A DNA stretch of 46,737 bases from Chloromonas sp. AAM2 (GCA_004335635.1 QAXH01006101.1:341-47077), one strand, 5' to 3'; shown: positions 1-11,811, counted from the stretch's first letter. Notes: generated by a model from the sequence alone, not told the origin. Program-made: numbers and translations.

Positions 1-78
1 GCGGCTCGCCAGCCACTCCAGGGCCAGCAACAGTGAAACCGACTGCACCGCTGGTGGCGGCTCGCCAGCCACTCCAGC
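1..78. repeat. Direct repeat of 21 bp, period 57
   Basis: The 21 bases at 1-21 occur again, identical, at 58-78. Both copies are in the same reading frame of the edge-crossing open frame, because the 57-bp period is a multiple of three. Confidence 0.8.
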
Positions 79-598
79 TCCAGGTGGCAGCACTGCAATC
101 TCAGAGCTGCGACCAACTGTGTCCAAAGTCTGCATGGCACGCCCAGGCAGCACCAGTTTTCATGCGGCGATTATGACACAATCCCAAGGTCAAGTGTACA
201 CGGTGGAGCTGCAGTTTGGGACGTGGCTGGAATCCCAGCATCAACAATGCGTAGAAATTGGAGCTGAAGCTGGCGGTTGGCATACCAATACCCTGGAGAG
301 ATGGTCTGGACTCCAGACTCTGGAGAATCCTCATGACGTCACGTACAAGGAGCAACTGGATAGCAATGCAAGGAATCCTCGCCGTTGGCACACACAGGCA
401 GCAACGCTGGTGGCATCCCAAACGAAATCGTTAGCACACAGCACCCTTTGTGGTGGTGGCGCTGGGGCTTGTCAGTCGGCAATTTTATCGCAAGTTTTGT
501 CTTTTCCGGCTTGTTACAGTGTGTTGACTGCATTGCTCTGCATCCAGGGCAGAGAATTGTGGAGCGCGTTTCATGCTTCTTGTCACCCTTGTCTTTGA
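2..598 (+). CDS. Open frame entering from the left edge, possible C-terminal part of an unknown gene
   Basis: A single frame is open for 198 codons from the first bases of the window to a TGA at 596-598, so a gene could enter from the left and end here. The first 40 codons are rich in Gly, Ser, Pro, Ala and Thr (for example GGGSPATPAPGG), partly because a 21-bp segment is repeated at 1-21 and 58-78. The rest is mixed sequence with no motif I recognise, no membrane segment and no obvious domain. No neighbouring gene explains it. The nearest ATG inside the frame is at 119-135. It could equally be a chance open frame or a 3' terminal exon; without the upstream sequence this cannot be settled. 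Confidence 0.25.
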   Translation, partial: RLASHSRASNSETDCTAGGGSPATPAPGGSTAISELRPTVSKVCMARPGSTSFHAAIMTQSQGQVYTVELQFGTWLESQHQQCVEIGAEAGGWHTNTLERWSGLQTLENPHDVTYKEQLDSNARNPRRWHTQAATLVASQTKSLAHSTLCGGGAGACQSAILSQVLSFPACYSVLTALLCIQGRELWSAFHASCHPCL

Positions 599-3500
599 GG
601 AGTTGTGCTGATGGTTACAAACCTGTAGCAATCATCATCGGCTATTCTGCTTCACAGGCAAAGCTTGTATAGCCTGGCCTTTAGCCAGCCAAGTGTTCAA
701 AGTTGTCGGTTGCATTGGAGTTGGTTGGATGGTTGGTTGGATGCGCTGTTGCACTTGCATCTTTACACACATCATCTTCACCCTGTGTGGTTCGGGTGAT
801 GATGGTGCCATGCTGATTGGTTTGTGAACAATCCTTTCCTATTACGCCCTTGCTGCCCTACAGCGATTGAGCAAGATGGCGTTGCGGTGCAGGTTGTTGT
901 GACATTCTGTGGCACTACAAGCAGTGATTCGCAATTGCTGTTGCGACCAATATGCTGGTCTTGTTTGACAAGTTGCGACTACTGAGGGTTGGTGGCATGT
1001 GACAACACCGGACCTGTGGCAGCTTGGTTTGTGGCACACGTGCTGCCTTTCAACCACATTGTCATACTTTTGCACGATTTTGCGGTGGCCGAGCAAGAGT
1101 GGGCTGACAAGGACCAACTGTGGCAGCCTCTGTAGTGCATGTGCACTAGTGACTGACAGTGCTGTTGATTGTCATTGGCGGAGCTCAGCCTCTGATCGTC
1201 CTGTACATATCTTAATGGACTGGTTTCACAGTGTACATGAACGGTCGATGCAAACAAGTAGAGTTTAGCTGGCCGCCATTTTGCTTTTTTTTTCCTTGGG
1301 CTCACTATTTGTCTTGTCGAATCATACCATATCTCAGCCTCCAGTGCAGCATTTTCGTGCTGATCCAGTCGTTGCACAGTGCTGATGCTGCAGGGCAGTT
1401 CAGGCACGTGAGGAAGCACGATTTATGCAGGTGGCTGACAGAAAGGCGAGTCAGTGTTTTGTACACTACTGTGAAAAAAGCGTTTGTGCATCTGTGCATC
1501 GTGGAGGCAGTTAGTATGATAAGCAGCAAGGTGCTGCATATGGCCGGCCCCTTACAGTGTGTACCAGAGAAAGGGTGGCATCAAGGACAAGCAACACACC
1601 TCGCCTGCTGTCACAGCCCCTGTGCAATCCCAGATGTGGGCTATGCCACGCCATGCAGGCTGAGTACAGGACCTGAGACGAAGGCTAAGGGGTTGGCAGT
1701 CAGTATGGGTTCAAACGCCTCGGCTTGTCTACCTTGACATGCGCTGGTTGCATGACTTTGGGCCGCATGTGTGTTGGGCTGGGAATTCGTTTACCCAGTT
1801 GTTCCAAAATGTAAGTTACAGGTGTCCTTGGCTCCTTGTCCTTGGCTCGCTTTCTACAGCTGTCTATAGTCCCAATATGGTCAGTCTTTGTGTCCCAGTC
1901 AATAGCTCATCAGTCAATACAGTACGACACACGAACAGTCACCACATGAACCAGTCAAATTGTTCCAGAACTGGCGAACATCTTTTTTTTGCCACGCCAG
2001 CTGACTAGTCGCTCTCATGCAACTGTGGTGGAGCCTGGCGTTCATGCAGCAGTTCAGCAGTTGGAACCAGCTTTGCCATGAAAAATTGCTGCCCTAGACC
2101 GCTTTCAGTCGTTTGCAGCACAGTGCATCCAACGCAAAAACAAGCAGTAGATACAGGCAGACGTAGCTGGCCTGTGCACTCTTCGCTGGGCAGCCCACAC
2201 TGGAGGATTTGAACCAAGTTCCAGGCACAAATAACAGACAAAGATGGTCCCCAGTTGCGTTTTAAGCATCACTACACACTGCTGCCAGCATCCTGTCACA
2301 TCGCTGGGTTGGCAGCTGACTTGTATCCTGCCTCACTGCAGGATTTCCTCCTCAGCTCCGTCTAAAAGGCTAGATGTCAACCGGAAGTCAGTCTCTGACA
2401 GTTTGAGAACCTCCAGCGACCCACTGCCTGACTCAACCTGCAACCAGGCACACATGAATACCGTTTGCTCTTGTCATACGCACGTGTACATCCAATGCCT
2501 CCATACACACTGCTCAGATATGAGCGCAACAATCAACTTGCTGCCGGTGAGTCATCCATCATGCAGTCAATCATGATGTACGTTATGGAGACATACGTTC
2601 TCTGCAGCGCAATCCCTCCACTGTCATTCACACCCCGCTCATTGCCGCACCCCACCAAACATCATGGTCATACATCAAGACGAACATGTTATGTGTTATG
2701 TTGTGTTGTGTTGTGTTACTAACATAGTGGGTAGTTGGCAATTTTTCGGGCGACTTGTCTGTTACTAGCAGGCGCGTATGTTGATAACGTGTTAACCAGC
2801 CTTTTCCATCTAGAGATTGCGCTTTGCACATGGCCGCGCCTGCGTGCGATGTTGCTGTCACTGAATTCGAGTTGGTCATTGTTGAGCCGCCGATGCCAAA
2901 GTTCCATGGGGCAGAGCATCGTGCCAGCCGCGCTCTTTGTTAACCAAACAAGCCCCAAGGCAAGCAGCAATGGCCAAAGCTACTACAGCCGGTGCTTGTC
3001 GGCCAAGGGTCAGGCCTGAGAGTACTTCTGTGCTGTTGACCTTGCTGCAAGTTCTAGCCTGGAAAACCATGCCAAACCCACAGACGGCATTCAGCCAAAA
3101 ACAGCCAAGGCATGCGCAATCGTCCCAGGCGCGATCGGTGGTGATGAGGCATTTGCAGACCTGCCAGCGAGCCCATCAGAGGGTGCTGCAGGCCCTTCAG
3201 CAGGGGTCCATGCCACCGCCATGCCACTGTATGCTCATGCGAGCAAATGTGGTCAATCATGGGGGGTGCGTACACCAGCACATGCAACGCTACAAAAATT
3301 CAGACAGCAGAAAAGCTATGCTACATCAAGGCCAACAGCACACGCAGCCTAAGCCCACAGGGAGAAGTTCGATCGGGCGGTCAAACATGTTTGAGTGGGA
3401 GGACGAGGGGGAGGAGGGGGAGCATGAGGAGGGGGAGGAAGAGGCGCAGTAGTAGTCTTGAGTACCCAGTACCAAATGTGACAAGGGGGAACAAGGGCTG

Positions 3501-3744
3501 CTGTGTGGCCCAACGCGTCTTTGTTGACAGTTGTTGCTGACATTGCTTCCCAATTGTAAAAGTGCACCTATACCTTCGACATCAAATGGTTGTCTTCCCA
3601 CACTCTTGCATGGCCCACCAGGTTCACCATGACTTACCATGATCAAGCCATGGACGTTGTTTGCCTTTGTCAAACACAATTAAACAACCTAGCACACATG
3701 CCGAGTTGTCCTGCATGGCTGACGGCCCATGGCCAATGTCTCAC
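599..3744. other. Stretch without a convincing gene; may hide the 3' end of the minus-strand lumen protein gene
   Basis: Stops are frequent in all frames and I find no run of splice sites bounding family-like exons. It holds one copy of a 59-bp dispersed repeat (1597-1655). Around 2937-3452 two plus-strand frames are open at once; one is Ala/Pro-rich and the other ends in an acidic Glu/Gly-rich tail, but neither has a recognisable motif. The last known exon of the minus-strand gene to the right ends in phase 0 at 3745, so at least one more exon of that gene, or its 3' UTR, should lie in roughly 2700-3740. I could not pick it out. Confidence 0.5.
1597..1655. repeat. Dispersed 59-bp repeat, copy 1
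   Basis: This segment matches 22669-22727 at 56 of 59 positions, in the same orientation, 21 kb away. Flanking bases (gcatcaagga upstream) are also partly shared, so the true element is longer and decayed. It probably marks an old transposable-element remnant. Confidence 0.75.
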
Positions 3745-5548
3745 CTTGAGAGGGTCCATGACATCGAACCAGGCGCCTGACGAGAACAGCTGCGCCACCA
3801 CGGCATCGTCACTCAAGTCAACCTGTGGCCAGGACATACACACCAGTGCCAGCATCAACATACCTGCAGTGTGCGTGTTTGTGCCTTGCTCTACTGCTAT
3901 TTCTCATTCACATCCTCCCTGCTAGGGACCTACATTGGGCTGGTTTGCGGGTTCGCAGTGCCAGTACAACCTGGTCTGCCCTTGACGTGCCTGTACATGT
4001 TCATCTCTTTGAAGTCAATCCTCAAATAACCCTCAGTGCCTTCAGCCAGCCCTCCGCTGCCCCAAGTCAATCACTGGCTGAACGCAATATGGTGGTGGTT
4101 CGTGTACATGTCCGCCTACCTGCAGCAGCTGTCCTGCGTCGTCCGGCGGCAGGAAGAACATGCTGCCGTCGCGCTCCGCTCGCAACAGAAGGAACCCGGG
4201 CGTCTGTGGCAGCGGCACGTGCAACATGGGCAACTGTGACAAACAAGTCAGGGGGCCAAAAAGAAACGTACCATGCACTCAAGTCACCAGTGGTTGACTG
4301 AACAAAAACTGTGAGGACGGAACAAGAACAAAACTCATGCACAGGTTGCCCATTGCCGTACTACGTTCACATGCAAGTCTTGCCCATGTGTGCTGATGGC
4401 ATTACCTTGGCAGGCGGTGCCTACACGGCTGCGGATTCTGCCTTAGCTGATCACTTCTCAAGCCCATCATTGTACAGTGTGGCTGTCAAGCCACCCACCT
4501 GCATGTCAGCCTTCACATTGAACCAGCGCCCGTCCCGCGCCCGCAGGGACACGCGCCCATCCGCCCCTCGGCGGAAGTTCAACTGCAGAAAAGCAGCATG
4601 CATGCATTCTGGGCTGGGTCACTGAGCACTAGAGGCCGTGTAGCAGGGCTAGAAGAGCTGTTATAAATTGCAGAACGGTGACCGTTTTATACAAGTGCAT
4701 GTTCAAAGCTTACACGCAAAGAGTCGGTAGGCTGGATGGTGCATCGCATTGCATGTGACTACTGCAAATGTAAAAGCTTTGAAGATTCGAGAAGAGTTAT
4801 GTTAGGCATGTCAACCTGCATGTGTGTGCTGATGGTGCATAACATGCAGCAGGTGTATAACAAGTTGAATGCATGTATATGGACTTGGCGGTGGGCAAGC
4901 TGACCAGAAAGGGACTTCAAGCCAAGTCAACTCAACAACGGAATGGACATGCTACATGCATGTGTGTTGCCAAGGCATGCGCCCCATGCCACACACCCCA
5001 GCTGCAGCTGTGGTCTGGCAATGTGATCAGCTAGCACATGGCGTTTAATGTGCAAACCAAAAAGCCATCTCCATGCCATGGAGCCAGCTAACCTTGGATC
5101 GTGGCCCCTGCAGATCCTCTGCCTTGATGTCACTGCCCTTCTTTTCCAGCAGCTCAATGAAGCTGCGCAGCTCTGGTGTCATCAAGTTCTCATCATATCT
5201 GGCCTCCTCGGCGCTGATGACATCCTCCCCCACCATGGCGTACGGTTGCGCCGCCATGGCTGCCCCTGCAGGCTGGCAGCCCACTGTCGATGTGAGTACA
5301 ATTGCTGCCGCTGCCGCGCCTGCGCACCAGTCCAAGCGATTGAGCAGGAGCCGCTGCACTGGCGAGGGCTCTGCAGTGCTGACGTGGTGGTCATGACCCG
5401 TTGATGGCAAGGCCGATGGTCTGCAGCTTGTGCTGCATGCTAAAGACACACTAGGATAGGCTACTTGGCATACTGGGGCTGGCAATGCCCTGAAGCCGCA
5501 TCGATGCTGGCCTGAGGCACTTTTCATGTGCGGGCTGTTCAGCGCCAT
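3745..5548 (-). CDS. Unrecognised plastid protein, probably thylakoid-lumen targeted; 3' end unresolved
   Basis: Four exons on the minus strand join in phase 0: 5548-5093 (152 codons, ATG chosen at 5548), 4582-4499 (28), 4233-4120 (38) and 3822-3745 (26). All introns are GT-AG with CAG acceptors. The first 100 residues are Ser/Pro/Ala/His-rich, like a transit peptide, followed by a hydrophobic Ala-rich stretch (GAAAAAIVLTSTVG) and an AGAAMAA-type cleavage region, as in bipartite lumen-targeting signals. The mature part starts with an acidic helix-like stretch (RSFIELLEKKGSDIKAEDL). It continues with two short strand-like repeats (GADGRVSLRARDGRWF; FLLLRAERDGSMFFLPPDD) and VDLSDDAVVAQLFSSGAWFD. 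I do not recognise the family. At the end of exon 4 the AAG|GTGAGA site is a good donor, so a further exon is expected; without splicing there the frame stops at 3670. An upstream ATG at 5590 is in frame. The gene diverges from the plus-strand lumen protein gene 201 bp away. Confidence 0.7.
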
Positions 5549-5749
5549 TGCGATGATATGTTGCTGGGAACAACAAGCATGCAAGCACACCTAGCTGATC
5601 ATGGCAGTTGGACGATGACAGTTGGACACGTTTCTTATAACGTTGTGTTGGATGGTCTTTTGTTATCCTCACACGGTGTCTCGGCGATTACAAGTAGCAG
5701 CTCACACGCGCTCATGGCCGGCATCTAATTGGCAGAGGTGCATTTGCCA
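5549..5749. promoter_or_regulatory. Probable bidirectional promoter between two lumen protein genes
   Basis: Only 201 bp separate the two divergent start codons, and no other gene fits between them. It contains a near-direct repeat (gcagttggac / gacagttggac) about 15 bp apart. No clear TATA box is placed correctly for both genes. The promoter call is inferred from the head-to-head arrangement. Confidence 0.5.
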
Positions 5750-7016
5750 ATGAGGTGCCGGGGTGTGCCTGCCCCAACTATGCATCTTGGGGCATTGCCC
5801 ACCTTGGGCGTCTCAAGCAAACAGCGCTTGCTGCGATGTCAATGTGCGCATAAGCCAGAACACACTCTCGTTACAATCACGCGTCGAGAACTCACGTCCA
5901 TAGCAGCGTTGACCTGGCTGGCCGCACCCAGCTTAGCAGCAGCGCAAGAGCCTAGCGTCTTCCAGGTGACCGGCCGATGCATGCACATTTCCTCACGCAA
6001 CTGATGGCAGCTTGCCGAACAGCGATCAACTCCCGGCATTGGATTCACAGCCTGTTTCTCACGTGGAGCATGCATTCGTGCATCATGCATGCGCAGAAGG
6101 TCCTGATGACCTGCGATGCGGGTCAACTCATGGTGGATGGGGCACGCGCTGCAGCGGAGCTGGACTTCTGCTTAGCCGTGTCTAGCCGTCCGTCAGCGTC
6201 TTGCAGGTGCAATCGTGGCAACAGCTGCATCAATCACGAGCTGAACTGAGGTTAGGGTTGGGCTAGGGTTAGGAGCAGTTGCATGCCTCACCAGCTTTTT
6301 GCCCAGAGTTTGCGGCCTGCAGCCAGCTGATGCTGGAAATCTGAAGTCAGTTCATGCTGCAATGCATCACCATGGCATGGCACAGGACTGGCTAGCGCAT
6401 GTCTGCTTCACGCTTGACTGGCGTTTTTGCTACCTGCCTACGTTTACAGCTCTTCTTTGCGGAAGCAGGCGCAGCCCCTCGCACAGGCTGTATACCTGCT
6501 GAGAGAGAGCTTGCCCAGCCTAGCGGCAAAAGCCAGACGGAACGGACCGCCTGGGCCTGACCTAAAAATGTTGCTTCAAGTGAGTGGGGATCCAAATAGC
6601 ATGCGTGCAGCAACATGACAACAACGCCACTGCAACAGCCCAAACTGTGCTTTGACAGGCAGTGCAGGCAGTCGCCAGGATTGGGCGTAGACAGGCCGCA
6701 TGTCACTCTCATCCTTATTTCCAGCCCCCTTTTGTGTTTTCTGACTGTGCGTTAATGTCGTTGCTCACCCACCCTGTCTCTGCTGCCTTGTGCGTGACAT
6801 CAGGGCCAGGCGTCTGTTCCGAGCGCTCAAGCATGGCCCAGCGCCGTTGCAGCCCTTCAAAGCGAAACAGATGCAGCCCTTGTAGACATGCAGATGCAGG
6901 CGCTATCGCTCCTATCCGACGCTCGAATTGCACACAGCACACAACGCCTCACAGCGTTCGCCACCTCAATCAAATTAGCAAGAGACTTATACAATAAGAT
7001 GTCCATGCTTGCCTAA
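5750..7016 (+). CDS. Unrecognised small protein with a twin-arginine thylakoid-lumen signal
   Basis: Three exons fit in phase 0: 5750-5965 (72 codons), about 6469 or 6487-6579, and 6810-7016 with TAA at 7014-7016. Donors are CAG|GTGACC and CAA|GTGAGT; acceptors end in CAG. Exon 1 encodes a basic transit region, then TRRELTSIAALTWLAAP and SLAAAQ. That is a twin arginine, a hydrophobic core and an Ala-X-Ala site, the pattern of Tat-imported lumen proteins such as extrinsic photosystem II subunits. The mature part (about 110 residues) looks all-helical: AVYLLRESLPSLAAKARR in exon 2, and in exon 3 ALVDMQMQALSLLSDARI followed by FATSIKLARDLYNKMSML. The size and helical character recall PsbQ-like or other small lumen proteins, but no signature residues settle this. 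A small extra exon within 5966-6468 is possible, because the exon 2 start is ambiguous among three in-phase CAG acceptors. Confidence 0.65.
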
Positions 7017-8592
7017 AGGCGCGTTTGGCAATTCCACACGTTAGGTGAGAAGAATTTATTGATCCGTTGTGCATGTTTGGCAATTGCCTGGTGGTCTGAC
7101 TGGCTGTTGGCCAGGCCTTCAGGCTCGCACATGAAGGCTTGGCAATGGCCCAGGAGAGGGAGTGGACAGGCAGGATAGTGTACCATCAATGCATGCAATG
7201 TTGTCCATGCCAGCAGTAGGTTGGCAAACAGCACTGCAGGGATTGATGTCCCACTGGGTGATGCATAGTGGGACCTAGGCGTGTGAGTCTTACAGCAGAG
7301 CGCCGTACCTCTAGTGGAAGAGCACAGACCTGACGGTTGAGGCAGGAGCCCTTTGGTGAGGCAGGATAATCACTATCTAGCGCCACTCAACCGTAACATC
7401 AGGAATATGCAGACAACGGTGTGGCAGCATCGAACGCTGCAGTTATGTGGCAGCCATATTGTTTGTGCAATGCCTTATGAATTTGCTTCGATATCTCACT
7501 GTGTTTCTGGCTAACTGGCAGGTGTTCCGTTGTGGACAGGCCAGTGGTTCCTAGATTTGCTAACCACATTGCGAATGATTTTGACCAGGTACAGAAAGGC
7601 ATAGGAAGGAAAGGGAATTGCTTGCTGGTGACTGCACAATGACATCACAGTTGTGCGGCCCCCATCCTAGTAGAAGAACAGAAAAAGCAGGGAAGCAATA
7701 CTTTGCCGGATTGTGCACCTCGTGGGCACCTTATCAACATTCAACGTGCATACTGACAATCAACGTGCAACATTTCAAACTTAGGTAGTGGTTAGCTTCT
7801 TGTGATGTGGCAGGTCGTGTACGGGATGGGTAGGATAGTAACAACATACGTGTTCTGCGTAGACTGAGATTGATGATGCTGGCACTGCTAACCTGTCGGT
7901 GTGGCAACTTGACTACCTGCTACTGCGGATGTGACTGACGCGCATAATCGGAAACTGGAGTTAATGAATTTGCTTGTGCGACGATCTTTCCCTCGTCAGC
8001 ATGTAACATGTCTCCTGGACCTCACCAGCCTTGCATCCACATTGATTGTTGCATGACAGCAGCCATGTTCGCTGCCTAATGAGTGCTGCATCCCAAACAT
8101 AATGGCATATACGAACAATGAACAAGCTGATGTTCAAGCTTTCAAGTGGCTTCATGCACACGCTTGCGATTACCCGTACAGGACGTCTCGTTCTGACCAT
8201 TGCATCCCTCTGGCTGGTGCAGCAGCTTGATGATTGGATGATTCGGAGCGTGCTGAATAATGTGTACACGCAGTTGGACATTATGAATTCAAATCACCTC
8301 ACCTTGCCTGCCAGGTGCTAGGGCTAGCACGTGGGCCAACAGGTAGTGAAGCCAGGGCACCCTAAGTACGGGCGCACATCAAAGCCCCACTCACTTCGGA
8401 GTCATCACATCAGGGGCACCTTTGCATTCCACCTTTGTTGTACCTGCCTTGAAGTGCTCCATATAAAATCCATGCACCACAAAGCGAAGCAAGTATCCAA
8501 GCATGCATTACAGAAAGAGACCAGATCTGTCCTCCGGCCATCAAGCGAGACGCACACAGGCAACCATGACGTGGTCAGCCATGGTCTATTGA
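7017..8592. other. 3' flanks of two converging genes; no gene seen
   Basis: This lies between the stop of the plus-strand lumen protein (7016) and the stop of the minus-strand ZIP gene (8593). Frames are short and lack splice context. The longest plus-strand frame, 8118-8321 (67 codons), has no recognisable motif. Both 3' UTRs should be here. A TGTAA on the minus strand at 8512-8508 suits the ZIP gene; the first plus-strand TGTAA is at 8002-8006, far from the 7016 stop. Confidence 0.6.
8508..8512 (-). terminator. Putative polyadenylation signal TGTAA of the ZIP gene
   Basis: TTACA on the plus strand reads TGTAA on the minus strand, 81 bp past the ZIP stop codon. TGTAA is the known polyadenylation signal of chlorophycean algae; assignment to this gene is by distance. 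Confidence 0.5.
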
Positions 8593-11500
8593 TCAGTGTG
8601 CATCGCCCATCCACACCGCCAGCAGCTGCAGGTTAGCGCACATGACGGCCATGCCTACGAACAGGGACAGCACGGCCGCCTGGTGCCCCGCGTGCTCGAT
8701 GGCCAGAGGCAGCAGCTCGTGGATGGACAGGAAGGCCATGATACCGCCAACCTGCAAAAATAAGATTATGGCATCAGGTGCGCATGGGCGATGCAGGGTA
8801 GGTGCGCAAACTGCTGCACAGATTATGCATCGGTCAATTTGCTGCATAATGAGTCAAGCCCATGTGCAAGGAGCACACACAGCTGATGGCAAAATGCAGG
8901 ACTATGAGTACTTGGGGTATGTAGATGTCTGATTACAACTTGAATTACAATCATCAAAAACGGTGCAAGCAGGGCTGAACACGCAATGGACGAGCACAAG
9001 CAGTGCTAACACCCGATGAGTACATAAGTCAACGGTCCTGGGTATCTAGAACTATCCCTTCAAGAACAGAACAGTTGCAGCTAGCCATCCTTACTCGACT
9101 TGCTAGGTCATCATGAAACATCCATGGCCCAACAACATGCCAGGCTATCCAAGTCCTTGCGCATGACTTGAGTGTGGCAGTTGTGGTTCAGACGGCCAGC
9201 CTTGCACGACTATGTACAGTTCAGCACGCAAGGTCCAACCAAGTGGCAGCTCTTACCGCAGCCAGCAGGCAGTCAATGACCATCTTGTCCAGCCAGAAGG
9301 CCCTGAACACCACGCCCAGCACCAGCACCGCCGCTGGCTCCGCCAGGCCCGACACAAAGGCGTACATGAAGCCCTTCCAGCGCGAACCAGTGGCGAAGTA
9401 AACGGGCAGGGCCACGGCCACGCCCTCAGGGATGTTGTGCAGCGCGATGGCGATGGCCAGGCTCAGGCCGATGCTGCTGCTCCTGCACGTGGAATGCAGC
9501 GGCCACGGAGGGGATATGCGCCAGTGCACTGAGACGAAATGTTGGAAAAACAAATCAACTGCAGGAACACACAACGGTGTTTGGCTGACATGATTATATT
9601 AAGAGCACACCCAGCAACACAAGTTAATGCTGTCCGCAGTTACGTCAGTAAAGCGGTATCATGTGGCTGGCATCTAGCGTGTGGCAGATATCAACACGCA
9701 GTCCAAACATACACCGTGCACAAGTCACCAGGGACAAGCCAGGACAGTGACCCCTCTGAGCCCCACGCGCCTCAACCTCAACCCTATCCGCTGATGTTCA
9801 TGTATCAGGATGATCAATGATCAATTAATCAATCAATGATGAATCAATCAATCAGTCAGCCAATCAATCAATCAATCGACCAACCAACCAACCAACCAAC
9901 CAATCAATTAATCAATGTATGAATGAATGTATGTATGATCAGGATAGGTGTGAGATGCAGAATCTGCATTTCCGCCGCACTTGGGCCGCTGAAGGCGGCT
10001 GTTGGCTGCGGAATGCGTTCATCAATACAGTCATTGGCACCCCATGGATCACTGTAAAGCCTTGCAGCGTTTGGTTGGTTGTACATTTCTTGCCACTGAC
10101 TTGATGGATGCCAGAAACACTGCCACTCCCTCTGGGAAGTTGTGCAGCGCTATGCCCAGAGCAGTGATCAACCCACTCAGCAGCACCTGCAGGTGCGGAA
10201 CATGTGGGCCATGTGACAGCTCGACCCAGGTCAAGCATCATTGAGGCATGGCTGCGGCATGCCCTTTCGGTTTGCGCTGTTGATATCAGCATGTTCTATC
10301 TTGCAGCATGAAGAAGCGCTTGACACCTGTCATCTGAATAACGCTCCTGCACTGTATACCGGGGTGTTGGGAGGCTCAAGCAGTCTTGTCTTGCAGTTCA
10401 TGCTCGAACGTACATTGTACAGTAACCTACAGGTTCCTCAACAGTCCGCATACGCAGCCATCACTGCCCGGCACTGTAACAGGAAGTCTGCAACGAACGA
10501 GCCATCCCAGCATGCAATCTAATAGTCACGAGCCATCAACACCACTCCACTGATCAGGCAAGGCAAGGTCCCGGGCTCATCCATGCCTACGCTCTGAGCC
10601 CTGGTAACGGGCGTACCAGACACGTGCCAATATCAAGCAAGACGAGCTGCACACCTTGCGCCTCGCTTCCCGAGCGGTGGCCTGCTTGCGCTTCTCAGCC
10701 TGTGTGGCGGGCTTGATGGGTGTAGCGGGCGCATCACTAGCTCTGCATGGAAAAACAATGACCCAGCGTGTCTATCATTAAATGGCTTATCATGGTTAGA
10801 CCCACGGCACCATTAGACCAATTAATCAAGGCAGCCGACAACACCACTCTTATCAAAGCATGTCCAGGGTGTCTATCATGTCCAATGTATGTGGACGCCT
10901 CATGTATGAAGCATCTCTGTATGCATGTACTTGGCAGTATGGTAGCTCCGGCCATCTATTCCATCAGTGTCAGCCATGCTGTTTAGTGCTAGCCATTGCC
11001 ATGAACAGCTTACCTACATGTCTTGCAACCAATTCTTGGCCAATGTGGCTTAGAAACACATGCAGGGTCTGCCTCCTTACGCATCTTGCAGCCTGCCACA
11101 AAACTCACTGTGATGATGAGCGTGTGCTGCGACGTCGGACAGTGGAACCCCCAGCTGTCTGAGCTCCCTCTCCATCTGTCGCTACAGGCTCATTTGAATC
11201 TTCATCTTCAGCATCCAGGACCATGTTGCTGGAGTCTGGTTCTGGGATCAGGGCCACAATGGCAGCAAAGAATGCGACACCCAGGAAGAACCAGAGATTG
11301 GCAGTCGGTGCCCCAATGGCCTCCACTGACTCGGGTAGCAGGTCGAAGAAGCTCAGAGCAAGCATGAGCCCTGCTGCGCATCCCTGCATGCATGCATGCA
11401 TAATTGCATAATTGCATCACCATGTGGGCGGGAATTCTGTACACACATCCTTGCAGCATTGTTCCGACTCTCAAATGCCACACTGCATTGTGGACACGGG

Positions 11501-11811
11501 CAGCAGCTGGGCTTCTGGACCACAATGTTTTGTTAGGCCTGTCCAAGCCCATGGCTGAGGATGCTGGATGATTTTTGTTTTCCTTGCTGCATTTATACCC
11601 AGATGCAGATTGTGATGATAAAGCACTTTGTGCATGGCGGGCAATGCTGACGTCGTCGCAATGCAGGGCTGCACACCTGCAAGTAGCCTAACTTCCGAAA
11701 ACTGAACTTGGGCTGCACCACGACGATCAGGCCACCCAGGCCAGTGCCTGCTGCTCCCAAGCTGGTCAACAACAGTGCATGCCAAACTCTGGGGTCCAAT
11801 CCCAGGGGCAT
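8593..11811 (-). CDS. ZIP-family metal transporter, ZupT/ZTP29-like
   Basis: Six exons on the minus strand join without frame loss: 11811-11677, 11383-11109, 10742-10655, 10186-10101, 9482-9257 and 8751-8593. They give a 322-residue protein; the ATG at 11811 starts directly before the first membrane segment. ZIP proteins move Zn2+ or other divalent metals into the cytosol through eight membrane helices. Visible hallmarks are an N-terminal helix (WHALLLTSLGAAGTGLGGLI) and FFDLLPESVEAIG in the second. HNFPEGVAVFLA (exon 4) and HNIPEGVAVALPVYFATGS (exon 5) are the paired metal-binding helices of the ZupT/GufA branch. FVSGLAEP and SIHELLPLA follow in later helices. The loop between helices 3 and 4 (exon 2 end and exon 3) is not His-rich. 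It is first acidic (DAEDEDSNEP), then strongly basic (QAEKRKQATAREARRK). Membrane location and exact metal cannot be told from sequence. The gene diverges from the RAD54-like gene 198 bp away. Confidence 0.92.
9812..9936. repeat. Tetranucleotide repeat (AATC/AACC)n in a ZIP intron
   Basis: Imperfect AATC units run from about 9812, switch to a pure CAAC/CCAA block near 9880-9900, return to AATC and end in ATGA-like units. The tract lies in the intron between the fourth and fifth coding exons of the ZIP gene. Confidence 0.85.

Noticed and set aside
2937..3452. Plus-strand frame with an acidic Glu/Gly tail
   Set aside because: A second frame is open over much of the same stretch, there is no motif or splice context, and the tail comes from a simple gaggggga-type repeat; kept only as a remark.
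5045..5404. Plus-strand frames antisense to the first exon of the minus-strand lumen protein
   Set aside because: The minus strand gives a targeting signal, phase-compatible exons and good donors; the plus frames give none.
7290..7350. tRNA- or SINE-like A-box (ctctagtggaagagcac)
   Set aside because: No matching B-box, acceptor stem or T-loop follows, so neither a tRNA nor a SINE can be supported.
8118..8321. 67-codon plus-strand frame with a hydrophobic stretch
   Set aside because: Short, in the 3' flank of two genes, with no splice sites or similarity that I recognise.
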